Source of the DNA: a virus
Length of the DNA stretch: 45,098 bases
Virus record (IMG/VR): IMGVR_UViG_3300028920_000012
Location: 1 to 45,098 of that record
Reading direction: 5' to 3' (one strand)
In this document: piece after piece, positions 8,626 through 17,247 of the stretch
How the letters are laid out: every line of letters starts with the position of its first letter
How positions within the stretch are numbered: the stretch's first letter is position 1
The notes under the pieces: model-generated
Told to the model about the DNA's origin: nothing
The model's input: only the letters and a program-made list of their open reading frames with translations
The model's database searches: none
Program-made: the position numbers and the translations under genes

Positions 8626-11000
8626 GAATCAATCCTTACCAGTGAGATATCCACTAAATATAAGTTTTTTTCAATTATGCCGTCAGCATCCAGCATCCAC
8701 CACTCATCGTCGATTATAAACCTGTCGCCATACACCACGTTTCCGAGGTCCGTGGCAAGTCCGGTAAGCGTCCCGGTTGCGGTATCAAGCCCCCGAACAT
8801 ACGCTTCCTGATTCGGCTCATCACGCTGAAACGCCCCCTGTATCGTCGTGTTTATTCCGCTTGCCGGTCTGTAAAACACATCGCCGCCCAGCACGGAAAG
8901 CATGTCAAACACGGCTTGTCGCAACTTATCATCTAATTCTGACAAGATACTGAATTTACCAATACCGTCGGAAAACACTTCCGTTGTCAGATCGTACCGG
9001 CCGGTAACGTCAGACATTAAAAATTCGGCACTGTCGTATTTCCCGGTAATGTCTGATTGCACAAACTCCCGCATATTATACCGGCCGGTAATGTCGGAAA
9101 AAACCATGTTTGACAAAATGTCGTACAACCCGGTAACGTCACTTTGCATGATGCCCAGCACATCAAACCTGCCGACCAGATTTGACAGACAAATATTCCG
9201 AGCATCAAATTTTCCGGTAACATCGCTTTGCACCAAATTAAACACATCGAACTTGCCGATTGAGTCGGATGACACAATATCAAGAATGCCGAACTTGGCG
9301 GTTGAATCGGAACTGACGACACTCAGCACGCCAAATTTGCCGATTGAGTCAGATAAAATAACTCCTGCGGTGTCGTACCTGCCCGTCAGGTTTGATAAGA
9401 TTATATTCAACAGGCCGTATTTCCCGGTAATGTCTGATTGCACAATGTCAAGGATGCCAAACTTGCCGATGCTGTCGGATGACACAATATCAAGAATGCC
9501 GAACTTGGCGGTTGAATCAGAGGCTATAATACCCAGCACGTCAAATTTTCCCGTGCTGTCGGATGATATGCGCCCTATCGTATCGTATTTGCCGGTAATA
9601 TTTGACAGGGCGATATTCCGGGCATCAAATTTGCCCGTGATATCGGATTGAATAATGTCAAGAATGTCAAACTTGCCGATTGAGTCGGAGTTAATAATGC
9701 TAAAAATGTCATATTTACCAATTGTGTCAGCCTGTACCAACTCGCGCGAATCAAATTTGCCCGTGATATCGCCCTGTACCAGCCCCCGCGAATCGTATTT
9801 ACCGATGGCGTCGCTTTGCACCAGCCCCCGGACATCGTACTTTCCGACACTGCTTGAATACACCGTGTTAAAAATATCATATTTACCGATTACGTCGGAA
9901 CTGACAGCAGACAGCCCCACGTTTACCGGGGTGCCCGGTACCGCAAACGTTGACGGGCTTGACTGATTATTATACTCGGTTGAAATCCACCCGGAGGCAA
10001 GGGCTGCGGACAGCACCCGCACCTCGTCAAGCTTGCCCTCAAATCGCCTTGTGTCGGTTGTAAACCGTGCGCCGATACATAAGTGCTGATCGGTAGACTC
10101 AAATCCGGAATAACTGCCCGAAGCCGTCTGTTGCGCCCCGTCCACGTACAAATATTGGTTTGACCCATCGTTTGTGGCGTGGAGCATGTACCATTGACTG
10201 GCTGTTACTGTGGCATTTGAATAGACAGCCGACGATCTGAGCGTGTCTGTGTTATCTCTAAACCAGAAGTGCCATTTATCATCCCCGGCCCGGTAGTGGT
10301 GTATGTAATGGTCATGCCCAATCGTGCACCCCATCACTGGGCCGTACGAGTCAGCCGGGTCAGTCGAATAGGCCCATGCCTGAAGCGTATAGGCCGAAAT
10401 GCCGGTATTGATCGTATCCCCGCCGATTGGAGTACCCTTTAAAAAACAGTCGCCCGTACCGTCAAAATCAATGCCTTTGCCGAGTTTGGCGTCCACTAGA
10501 TCTCCGGAGGCCATCGACCCGTAAGAGGTCATATCAAAATCGTTTGAGGTCGAATCGGTAAGCTGCGGAGCCGACCCGGACGGGTCTTGATTCATGTGGA
10601 ATACGGCGAGATAGTTGCTGTTCCAGACGTTTTCCGAACCATACGTGTCATTTGCCGCCGGTTGAGTTTCTCCGGATTTGTGGTACCAGACGTAGATCGA
10701 GGTGTTACTCGAAGATGACAAAGAGCGTTTTACATGGATTTCCGCTTTGCCGTTTGCCGGGTTGTTGTCGGTCGTAAATGTTACAATCTCGCACGGGAGA
10801 CGGTTGGTACCGGCCTCGTCAGACGAAAAACGGATATCGCCCCCGCCGTTTAACGCCGGAAACGATCCGTCCGCATCAAATATCTCTGAATCGAAATTAT
10901 CCTTATTTAAAAAAATCGGAAAATCGGCACAGTTTGTATCGACTTTTGACGCGGGAATTTCGATTTCATGCCTGCGGCCCCAACCGTCCGGGAATGCCAT
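8622..11000 (-). CDS. LamG/DUF2341-bearing repeat-array neck protein (792 aa)
   Basis: Residues of about 10-105 match the DUF2341 style (IEIPASKVDTNCADFPIFLN, later IYVWYHKSG). Residues of about 120-355 form a LamG/concanavalin-like domain (AVFHMNQDPSG-S--LTDSTSNDFD, then GKLDEVRVLSAALASGWI and TEYNNQSSPSTF). Residues 368-690 are 23 copies of the 14-residue SDxxGKYD repeat. The last 102 residues are the same head-tail-joining-like domain that ends the 456-residue protein. ATG at 11000 overlaps the preceding stop by one base. The domains point to a neck component carrying a carbohydrate-binding fibre or whisker. Duplication with its shorter sister is evident. Confidence 0.65.
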   Translation of the reverse strand: MAFPDGWGRRHEIEIPASKVDTNCADFPIFLNKDNFDSEIFDADGSFPALNGGGDIRFSSDEAGTNRLPCEIVTFTTDNNPANGKAEIHVKRSLSSSSNTSIYVWYHKSGETQPAANDTYGSENVWNSNYLAVFHMNQDPSGSAPQLTDSTSNDFDMTSYGSMASGDLVDAKLGKGIDFDGTGDCFLKGTPIGGDTINTGISAYTLQAWAYSTDPADSYGPVMGCTIGHDHYIHHYRAGDDKWHFWFRDNTDTLRSSAVYSNATVTASQWYMLHATNDGSNQYLYVDGAQQTASGSYSGFESTDQHLCIGARFTTDTRRFEGKLDEVRVLSAALASGWISTEYNNQSSPSTFAVPGTPVNVGLSAVSSDVIGKYDIFNTVYSSSVGKYDVRGLVQSDAIGKYDSRGLVQGDITGKFDSRELVQADTIGKYDIFSIINSDSIGKFDILDIIQSDITGKFDARNIALSNITGKYDTIGRISSDSTGKFDVLGIIASDSTAKFGILDIVSSDSIGKFGILDIVQSDITGKYGLLNIILSNLTGRYDTAGVILSDSIGKFGVLSVVSSDSTAKFGILDIVSSDSIGKFDVFNLVQSDVTGKFDARNICLSNLVGRFDVLGIMQSDVTGLYDILSNMVFSDITGRYNMREFVQSDITGKYDSAEFLMSDVTGRYDLTTEVFSDGIGKFSILSELDDKLRQAVFDMLSVLGGDVFYRPASGINTTIQGAFQRDEPNQEAYVRGLDTATGTLTGLATDLGNVVYGDRFIIDDEWWMLDADGIIEKNLYLVDISLVRIDS
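8931..9899 (-). repeat. Coding 42-bp tandem repeat array (23 units)
   Basis: Twenty-three 14-residue units; unit 19 has one extra residue. Several units are near identical to each other (the block SDSTAKFGILDIVSSDSIGK occurs twice), and one 80-bp block is identical to the array in the 456-residue gene. Confidence 0.9.
9642..9721 (-). repeat. 80-bp exact direct repeat (copy 2, shared with 3524-3603)
   Basis: Identical to 3524-3603. Recombination between the copies would delete 6118 bp, including the whole lyase gene, and fuse the LamG half of this gene in frame to the C-terminal domain of the 456-residue gene. Confidence 0.92.
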
Positions 11001-11566
11001 TACGCCGCCGTGTCTCCCTGAATCCGGATGGTGAAATTAATAGCGTTTGCCGCAGGAGCGGAGGTCCCGATCACGCGCTTAATCCAGACAAAGATGATTT
11101 CACCCACGCCCAAATTCGCGTCATGAGCGTTAATGTTGACCGCTACGCCCCCCGAATACGTTGTTGCGGTCGACCAATCCGACACATTACCGGAGTTGAC
11201 CGTGGGAGCTGTTGACTCGTTTGCAATGGTCTGCGCCGCACCGTTGGTTTCCGACCCGGCCCCCGGCACTTCAACCGCGAATGACAGTGTGTTCCCCGCG
11301 CCGATGTCGGAATCTGCCATAAACACTTTTGCGCTCTGTAACTCTAGGGACCCGTGCTCGTTTTTCAATGCAATGCACCGGTACTCGGTGTCTCCGGCCG
11401 ATGCCTCGGCCCCCGACACATCATCAAACATATTGTTGTCGCTATCGTCGGTGATTGTCGTTGCTGATCTGTAGTTTCCCAGCGCCGCATCCGGATCTGT
11501 CTGTGTGCCGCCGTCAGAGGTTGCGCCGGTCAGGTATTTTTTTATATCTGTCGCTGTTATCGCCAT
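11000..11566 (-). CDS. Hypothetical phage structural protein (188 aa)
   Basis: Begins MAITATDIKKYLTGATSDGG and contains MFDDVSGAEASAGDTEYRC, a centre rich in beta strands and an ending INFTIRIQGDTAA. I recognise this layout from uncharacterised proteins sitting after the capsid genes of related phages, but no function is known to me. It may be a capsid or neck accessory protein. ATG at 11566 is preceded by AAAGGAC. A strong terminator hairpin lies between it and the upstream decoration gene, so its expression may be partly uncoupled from the capsid genes. Confidence 0.6.
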   Translation of the reverse strand: MAITATDIKKYLTGATSDGGTQTDPDAALGNYRSATTITDDSDNNMFDDVSGAEASAGDTEYRCIALKNEHGSLELQSAKVFMADSDIGAGNTLSFAVEVPGAGSETNGAAQTIANESTAPTVNSGNVSDWSTATTYSGGVAVNINAHDANLGVGEIIFVWIKRVIGTSAPAANAINFTIRIQGDTAA

Positions 11567-11583
11567 AGGGTTTTGTCCTTTTT

Positions 11584-11614
11584 AAAAACCGGGAGGCAGT
11601 CGCCCGCCCCCCGG
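11584..11614 (-). terminator. Intrinsic terminator between decoration and neck genes
   Basis: On the minus strand a 9-bp stem (CCGGGGGGC with GCCTCCCGG, one G-T pair) with an 8-nt loop is followed by TTTTT. It would reduce transcription of the neck genes relative to the capsid genes. Confidence 0.75.
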
Positions 11615-11631
11615 ATAATTAGGGAAATGGT

Positions 11632-13062
11632 TTACTGGAGTCCTGCTTCCCATTCTTGAAGCGCTATCACTCCGGCCTGAGAAGAGTTCGCGTTAAGCAT
11701 GAAGAAAAACGGGACAACCACTTCACCGTCATCAAACGTAAACGCTGCGGTTGTGGTGGGTGCCGTCCCATCGATTTTGTAGGTCACCACCCCGGCCGCC
11801 GATACGTAGATTTCCAGCGTGTGGGTTTCTGCGTCTGCCCAATCGTCGGTGGTATCGGTTGCCGTGGTTTCACCACCGTTAAGGATGGTTTCAATCGTGA
11901 TGTTCCCGGAAATTGCGTTCAGACAAGCCATCTCGTCATAATCGTCGATATTCGCCTGATACGCCTCGGCTTTTCTAAACCCAAATGCACAATCATCGGT
12001 CCCGGCCACCGTCTCGATTGAAAATTTGCACTTGGCGTAAAATGCCGCGTCCGTGCCAACCACAAACGCCCCTCGGCTCCTGGACGTGATGCCCTGTGAC
12101 ACCTCAACGCCGTCATTATCGGTCTGATCCATGCCGACATTGAGTCCTGCGGAAGTAAGAGACGGTGCTGTAATGGTCTGAGTGCCTTTGACGTGGTACT
12201 CAAAAATATTATCTTCGAGTGCCAGTACGTTCGTGTCTCCTGCCGTTCCACCGGCCGCACCGCCACCGACTTTTGCAGTTAGAGGATTAGTTTCAAACTC
12301 CTCAAACGTAAACCGGCGGTTAAGCATAGTCTGTTTGATGTAGTCGCTTGAAACAGTCAGGGTTCCGTCATTTGCCAGGGTTGCACCGCCGCTCATCGTC
12401 ACTTTTGCGTTGTTGGCCGCCGTGCCATCAACACCAATAATAAACTCACCGTCTGAAAGCGCCTCGATCATGGAGTCCTCAACGGCTCCTGTCGCAATAG
12501 TCACGGTCCCGTCATTTGCCAGAGTTGCATCTCCGGACACAGCCACAGAGTTTATGTCCGTGCCGTCGCCGACCAGAATTTGTCCGTCGGTCTCAGCGAC
12601 CAGCGCCGTCGGTCGGTTGTTGGCGGTTTGGCCGGAAATGAGAGACCCCCGGGCAAGGTCCGCCATTTTCGCCAGCGTCACATCCTCAGCCGGAATATCG
12701 GTCGTGCCAATCCCCACGTTGCCTTTCAGCCACACGTTAATAGTTGAAGTGGACCCGGAAACGATTGCTTCCAGAGCAAACCCGTAAAAAACGCCCGAAC
12801 GTTTTTTGCTGATCAGCGGTGTGTCACCGATCACGTAATAAAGCCGGTCACCGATTGCCACCGCACTATTGCCGTCATCGTCAATCGCCTTTACGGACAG
12901 GTCATAAACCCCCTGCGTGTCAACGGACACGTTGCCGTCACTATCGGTATCAATCAAACACACGCCCGTCATTGACCCGTTGATAACCGGATCTCCGGAA
13001 GATTTCCCAGCTACCGCCCATTCAAACTTTCGGGCGTCATTTTGTACTAAATTGTCAGCCAT
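11632..13062 (-). CDS. Capsid decoration protein with fibre-like extension (476 aa)
   Basis: The N-terminal 115 residues fit DUF2190-type capsid stabilising proteins (AIGDRLYYVIGDTPLI, then GFALEAIVSGSTSTINVWL). A linker with two related segments, GDATLANDGTVTIATGAV and GGATLANDGTLTVSSDYI, resembles phage fibre spacers. The C-terminal 220 residues form a beta-rich domain (FYAKCKFSIETVAGTDDCAF, ETHTLEIYVSAAGVVTYKID) of concanavalin-like pattern, likely exposed on the head. ATG at 13062 follows AAGGA. The gene comes directly after the capsid gene, as expected for a decoration protein. Confidence 0.65.
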   Translation of the reverse strand: MADNLVQNDARKFEWAVAGKSSGDPVINGSMTGVCLIDTDSDGNVSVDTQGVYDLSVKAIDDDGNSAVAIGDRLYYVIGDTPLISKKRSGVFYGFALEAIVSGSTSTINVWLKGNVGIGTTDIPAEDVTLAKMADLARGSLISGQTANNRPTALVAETDGQILVGDGTDINSVAVSGDATLANDGTVTIATGAVEDSMIEALSDGEFIIGVDGTAANNAKVTMSGGATLANDGTLTVSSDYIKQTMLNRRFTFEEFETNPLTAKVGGGAAGGTAGDTNVLALEDNIFEYHVKGTQTITAPSLTSAGLNVGMDQTDNDGVEVSQGITSRSRGAFVVGTDAAFYAKCKFSIETVAGTDDCAFGFRKAEAYQANIDDYDEMACLNAISGNITIETILNGGETTATDTTDDWADAETHTLEIYVSAAGVVTYKIDGTAPTTTAAFTFDDGEVVVPFFFMLNANSSQAGVIALQEWEAGLQ

Positions 13063-13119
13063 ATCGTCTTATCCTTTTTTTGTAATGATTTTAAAAATTC
13101 GGTAGAATCCGGGTAAAAA

Positions 13120-15141
13120 TTAGGTGCCAGCATTGTAATACAGCGCCGCCCAGTGCACGGCTTTTGCCCCAGCGTCAATCCTGACCTTGCTTTCAAACCC
13201 ATCAACGGTGAATCCGGGCCGGTTTTCCATGTACGGGGTTTGCTTGCCGTCGAGGAAAAACATTTTAACGGTTTTCCCCTTCGGCCCGGCCAGATACCAC
13301 GCGGTTGAGGAGGTGTCATCAAGACGCGGTTCGTACACCTGTGTAAAATAGCCCCCGGAATACGGGTTTGCCCGGGTTGCCGCAAGACTTGAATCCGTTG
13401 CCACCGTGTCCGAATCCGCGTATTTTTCAGATTTGAAAAACACCCGCATAACGCCCTCAAGCGCTTTCGGTGCAATGAAAAACTCAGGGCTGATGTTCAG
13501 CCGCCGCAGACCCTGTAGGTCTTTTTGTGTGCCCATTGCCAAAATCGCCGCCGCCAGGGTAGCAATTCCCGGCGCGCCCACGTCACCGCCGGACGCAATG
13601 TTTCCATGATCGGAGACAAACAGCGCGGCCCCATCGCCCATATCGGCATTAGCTGTCAAAACGGCATAGGCGATATCGCCCAGTTTTCGCTGAACCGCTT
13701 CACCGTGCGCCGCCGCTATCGTGGTCAGGGCATTCAGGTCATCGTTAATTACGCACTGACGAGAAATCGGGAAAATTTTTCCATACGTAAGGACAGAATA
13801 GGTTTCCTGCGCCTCTGTGCGCTTTCCATATTTGTACTCCACATCTTCCGGCACTTCGTCCAGATCCGAGGACTCGGACACGCGCGGGAGGTAGTTGGTT
13901 TTAAAATCCGAAACAGACCCGATATCACACCACGTTCTCCACGTTTCGGAAGCGGTTTCAAACCCCTTAAAAAGCGATTTATTCGCGACGTTTGCCAGCA
14001 AATACGGAAAATCGGAGGTCGTCATTGCTCGTCCAACCATTTCCAACACCCCGCCGCCAGTCGGAAGGTTTGCGATCCGGAGCGAATGCCGCGCCAGTTC
14101 GCGCAGGGAATACCCGGCCAGGTCATCGGCACCGAGCACCGGTTTTTCAACGGACATTCCCGCCCGGATCAGAACAGCATCCGTTGCCGCCGTCCGGAAC
14201 TTGTCTTTTTCATCTTCTCCGTGGGTCATGGGTGTGCGATGCTTGGTTTCTTTTCTGGCCTCAATCAACTTGTCTTGCACCGTCTTCCTCGCGCTATCAA
14301 GGGTAGCACCCCCGGAAATCAGTTCATCGGCCATGTCGATCTCCAACCCGTCGCACATCGCCCGAATTTCCGTAATTCGTTCACGCTCAATCCGGACAGC
14401 CTCGGCCCGCTCTTTTTCCACGTCCGGCATGTCAACAGCCTTCGGAATTTCGAGTTTCTCGAGATAACTCCACGCTTCGGCTTCCGTGGCATCGGCCCGA
14501 AGCCCTCTGCTCTCTAGGTATTTTCTCAATTTTTCGTCCATATTCTCTTTCTCCTGTTTCGATTTTGGTTCGTTATGCTCAGTCCGTGCTTTTGCCCGTT
14601 CATCTGCTCCAATCGGGCAAATTGAAAGTTCCTTGACCCGCCAACGTGTCACCACGCTGACAGGCCCCTCAAACGTCCGGCCCCCGATCACTTTTTCCTC
14701 ACCATCGGCTACCCATGTTGAATCGATCACCAGATACCCCACGGAAAAATCCGTTAAGTGGCCCTCGCGCATTTTTGTGTAAGGGCTTTCGGCTTCCGGC
14801 GCTGTCGAAAAATAACTCCTACCCACCAGCTGATCACCGTCAACGAGCATGTCGCGGTAAGATCCCAAGACGCTGTAAGAGTCATATCTGCTATGGGTAT
14901 CTAAAAGCGGGACTTGCCGAGATCCCGGCATTTCGCACCCGGACATCAATAATATTTCGTCGATCACCTCCCACCGGGCGTAATCAAATACCTGCACTCG
15001 ATCCTCGGTTGTTCCGACGACCTCAACACTCCGACTGTCCTCGTCAAGCGTTGAGGGGGTGCCGTCCGCCGCCGCCCGGATAGGTAGTGTTCGATAATTC
15101 AGATTGTTTTTTGGATTACTTCTTTTGTTTATCTTCTTCAT
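13120..15141 (-). CDS. Fused prohead protease and Mu gpT-like major capsid protein (673 aa)
   Basis: Residues of about 17-190 are an HK97-type (S78) prohead protease: VPLLDTHSRYDS with His83 and LTDFSVGY with Ser133 fit the catalytic pair. Residues of about 195-300 are charged and helical (MDEKLRKYLESRG, EKERAEAVRIERERITEIRA) and look like a scaffold (delta) domain. Residues of about 340-673 match the Mu gpT-like major head subunit, with YGKIFPISRQCVINDDL, LFVSDHGNIASGG and a C-terminal AVHWAALYYNAG. The fused precursor implies self-processing: the protease and scaffold would be cut away during maturation. The start ATG at 15141 lies 26 bp inside the end of the portal gene, behind GGAGAGGA. 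Confidence 0.85.
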   Translation of the reverse strand: MKKINKRSNPKNNLNYRTLPIRAAADGTPSTLDEDSRSVEVVGTTEDRVQVFDYARWEVIDEILLMSGCEMPGSRQVPLLDTHSRYDSYSVLGSYRDMLVDGDQLVGRSYFSTAPEAESPYTKMREGHLTDFSVGYLVIDSTWVADGEEKVIGGRTFEGPVSVVTRWRVKELSICPIGADERAKARTEHNEPKSKQEKENMDEKLRKYLESRGLRADATEAEAWSYLEKLEIPKAVDMPDVEKERAEAVRIERERITEIRAMCDGLEIDMADELISGGATLDSARKTVQDKLIEARKETKHRTPMTHGEDEKDKFRTAATDAVLIRAGMSVEKPVLGADDLAGYSLRELARHSLRIANLPTGGGVLEMVGRAMTTSDFPYLLANVANKSLFKGFETASETWRTWCDIGSVSDFKTNYLPRVSESSDLDEVPEDVEYKYGKRTEAQETYSVLTYGKIFPISRQCVINDDLNALTTIAAAHGEAVQRKLGDIAYAVLTANADMGDGAALFVSDHGNIASGGDVGAPGIATLAAAILAMGTQKDLQGLRRLNISPEFFIAPKALEGVMRVFFKSEKYADSDTVATDSSLAATRANPYSGGYFTQVYEPRLDDTSSTAWYLAGPKGKTVKMFFLDGKQTPYMENRPGFTVDGFESKVRIDAGAKAVHWAALYYNAGT

Positions 15142-16657
15142 TTTCTTTATCCTCTCCGGTTATCGCCGCCGGGTTGTTCGCCACTGAGGTAGAAATTGGC
15201 TTGTCTTTGATTCCATATTTTTTTTGCAGGTCTTTTGCCGCCTTGATCTCGCGGTAAACGTCCTCCAAATCCCGGCCCCGCGCTTTTGCGTGTTCCTGTG
15301 GGGAAATAAGATTTCTATCCAGTTTGTCCACATTTGCTTTTGTTTCCCGTAGCGGGTCAAGCGACGCCATACCGGGAATCTGCCATTCCGCTTTCAAATA
15401 TTGCGCGGGGTTCGTGAAATAGCGGGGGAAGCTTAGTTTCCCGGACAATACGGCAGAGTCCATAAATCCGCGTAGCGTCGGTTTGCAAAAGTGCCGTATG
15501 TGCCGGGTTTGAAGCGGGACAAGGGATTTTTTGAAATCTTCGCGGACAATTTTACCGTTTGAATACGAAAGCCCTTGGTAATCCCCGGATATGATCTCGT
15601 AGGGAACACCGGTCGTAATAGACAACATAGTCAAAATCAGTTTTACAAACGGGGGGAAATTGGTTCCCGGGTTCGGGTTTGATGCGATTTTCACATCCTC
15701 TCCCGGCCGCAAATACTCAATAATTGCGTTTTCCATTTCCTCGATTTTTTGCCCCGTGTCCGAATCAGTTGTCATTTTTGCGTTTTGGTGTGAAAGCGGG
15801 TCCGGGGTTGTTACGAGCGCAAGGTATTTTGCAGACATTTTTGTGGTGTCAATTGTGGCATCCATGTAGGTCGACAAATCATTTGCCAGCAACACGCCCG
15901 GCGCAAACGGGGTAATCCCCCGGAACTGTCCCGGACGCAGTGTCTCAAACCCGTGGATCACCTGATCTGCCGGAATACGTTCCGTTTTTCCCCATCCGTC
16001 CGGATCTGTGATATGCACCGCCAGCACAATACCTGTACTCGGATCGTATTCTATCCCCTGTGATATCTCCGCACCCGTTCCCGTTTTTTCGGAATTACTG
16101 GATAACCAGTCTGGTTCGATCATTTGGAGGGCATACGGGAGGTATCTGTTTTGTTTGCGCCACCGCTCAATGATTAAAAACTCGCCGCATTCGCTATCCT
16201 GTGATTTGGCGAGCCTCATCATTTCATAGTAGTGGAGCTTTTTCGCGATGTCGGCCTCGTCCGCCCAAAAATTAAACGCATCCTCTGCTTGCTGGGCTTT
16301 TTTTTGATCGAGTTTGCCCGATACATTGGTAATCCGTGCCTGATAAAACAGCCCCGCCCCTACCGTATAATCCGTGATAGACCGTACCGCCCGGGCAAAG
16401 TACGGGAAGTCCCTGACCAGCTGCCGGACCCTGGCCCGGACAGTCGGAGAACTTGCCTCAATGATGTCATTAACGGTTGAATCTGTTGGTGACCATGTGC
16501 CGGTCATGCGGTTTGTTTTTGCGGCCGCGTAGGTTGCGGAGCGGGAGCGGATCGCTTCGCGTTTTTCCCTGTATAACATGCGGTGCAATTCGGCTTTTGG
16601 TGAAAACAGGCCAATAGCGCCATCAATCACCGCCGCAATGGATTTATAAAAACTCAA
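15116..16657 (-). CDS. Portal protein, lambda family (513 aa)
   Basis: A full-length lambda gpB-type portal: an N-terminal SATYAAAKTNRMTGTWSPT segment, RARVRQLVRDFPYFARAVRSI, IEPDWLSS, GFETLRPGQFRGITPFAPGV, and SYSNGKIVREDFKKSL before a charged C-terminus. It forms the dodecameric DNA entry ring at the capsid vertex. The start is TTG at 16657 overlapping the gpW-like TGA (TTGA), so it is probably translationally coupled. It is followed by the protease-capsid fusion, as in lambdoid head operons. Confidence 0.9.
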   Translation of the reverse strand: MSFYKSIAAVIDGAIGLFSPKAELHRMLYREKREAIRSRSATYAAAKTNRMTGTWSPTDSTVNDIIEASSPTVRARVRQLVRDFPYFARAVRSITDYTVGAGLFYQARITNVSGKLDQKKAQQAEDAFNFWADEADIAKKLHYYEMMRLAKSQDSECGEFLIIERWRKQNRYLPYALQMIEPDWLSSNSEKTGTGAEISQGIEYDPSTGIVLAVHITDPDGWGKTERIPADQVIHGFETLRPGQFRGITPFAPGVLLANDLSTYMDATIDTTKMSAKYLALVTTPDPLSHQNAKMTTDSDTGQKIEEMENAIIEYLRPGEDVKIASNPNPGTNFPPFVKLILTMLSITTGVPYEIISGDYQGLSYSNGKIVREDFKKSLVPLQTRHIRHFCKPTLRGFMDSAVLSGKLSFPRYFTNPAQYLKAEWQIPGMASLDPLRETKANVDKLDRNLISPQEHAKARGRDLEDVYREIKAAKDLQKKYGIKDKPISTSVANNPAAITGEDKENEEDKQKK

Positions 16658-16869
16658 CTCGACCGCCCCCCGTTTTTTGCGTAAACCCGGCGATATGCGA
16701 GGCCAAGCGCTAACTGCATTTCGGCCCGAAGCGCCAGCATATCCGACAACGGCACATCGCTGTATTCGACGTATTTTCCCGCGATGGTCGCTTTTATAAT
16801 GCGTTGATCACGGGTTTTAGCGATAATCGCCGCCTCGAGGTTATCAAGATCGGTCTGTGTCCAAGCCAT
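16654..16869 (-). CDS. gpW-like head-to-tail joining protein (71 aa)
   Basis: Small, mostly helical protein starting MAWTQTDLDNLEAAIIAKTRDQ, with a short hairpin AGKYVEYSDVPLSDML and a final helix. This is the size and pattern of lambda gpW, which plugs the portal after packaging. It has a strong ribosome site AGGGGGG ahead of ATG 16869. As in lambda it lies immediately upstream of the portal gene. It is the first late gene downstream of the inserted plus-strand cassette. Confidence 0.85.
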   Translation of the reverse strand: MAWTQTDLDNLEAAIIAKTRDQRIIKATIAGKYVEYSDVPLSDMLALRAEMQLALGLAYRRVYAKNGGRSS

Positions 16870-16930
16870 GCAACCCCCCTATAATATTAATATTTCCTTA
16901 TACCACGGGTTTTTTTGGCTTTTGGTTTTT

Positions 16931-16990
16931 ACCGGAATTTAGGGGTTTTTACCGGAATTTAGGGGTTTTTACCGGAATTTAGGGGTTTTT
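16931..16990. repeat. Three perfect 20-bp direct repeats (iteron-like)
   Basis: The unit ACCGGAATTTAGGGGTTTTT occurs three times head to tail with no mismatch. Iterons of this kind bind replication initiators, terminase small subunits or transcription activators; which applies here cannot be told from sequence. Confidence 0.9.
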
Positions 16991-17174
16991 GGGCTTGACA
17001 TGGGGTATAAATGTCTAATTTTATTCATAATTTTAGCGACTTCGCCATTTGCCCTACATTGAACGATCTTATAGGGGTCAATAGGGTAGGATGCGTTAAT
17101 TTTAGACAGTGGCCTTAAAACGCACATAATTTTAGAGGTTTTTGCGGAAGCTACAAAAATTTATATGTTTTTTA

Positions 17175-17203
17175 TTGACATCATGATAATCATGTATTAT
17201 ATT
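17175..17203 (+). promoter_or_regulatory. Sigma-70 promoter with palindromic operator for the plus-strand cassette
   Basis: TTGACA at 17175, 17-bp spacer, TATATT at 17198. The spacer contains the perfect palindrome CATGATAATCATG. The first 16 bases (TTGACATCATGATAAT) are identical to those of the promoter at 24324, so one regulator may control both. Confidence 0.75.
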
Positions 17204-17247
17204 GTAATTAAGAGGAGAGAGAAATTAACTTAAACGGAGGGGAAAAC

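Larger units (their letters stand above)
16870..17247. promoter_or_regulatory. Non-coding region between gpW and the plus-strand cassette
   Basis: 378 bp without a gene. It holds three perfect 20-bp tandem repeats (16931-16990), three scattered AATTTTAG boxes (17029, 17098, 17128) and a plus-strand promoter (17175-17203). A TTGACA at 16995 has no convincing -10. The minus-strand promoter for the head genes, if present, must also lie here. It could also house an origin or terminase binding sites. Confidence 0.5.

Noticed and set aside
3814-11000. Diversity-generating retroelement acting on the LamG or fibre genes
   Set aside because: No reverse transcriptase gene and no template-variable repeat pair with adenine-specific differences were seen.
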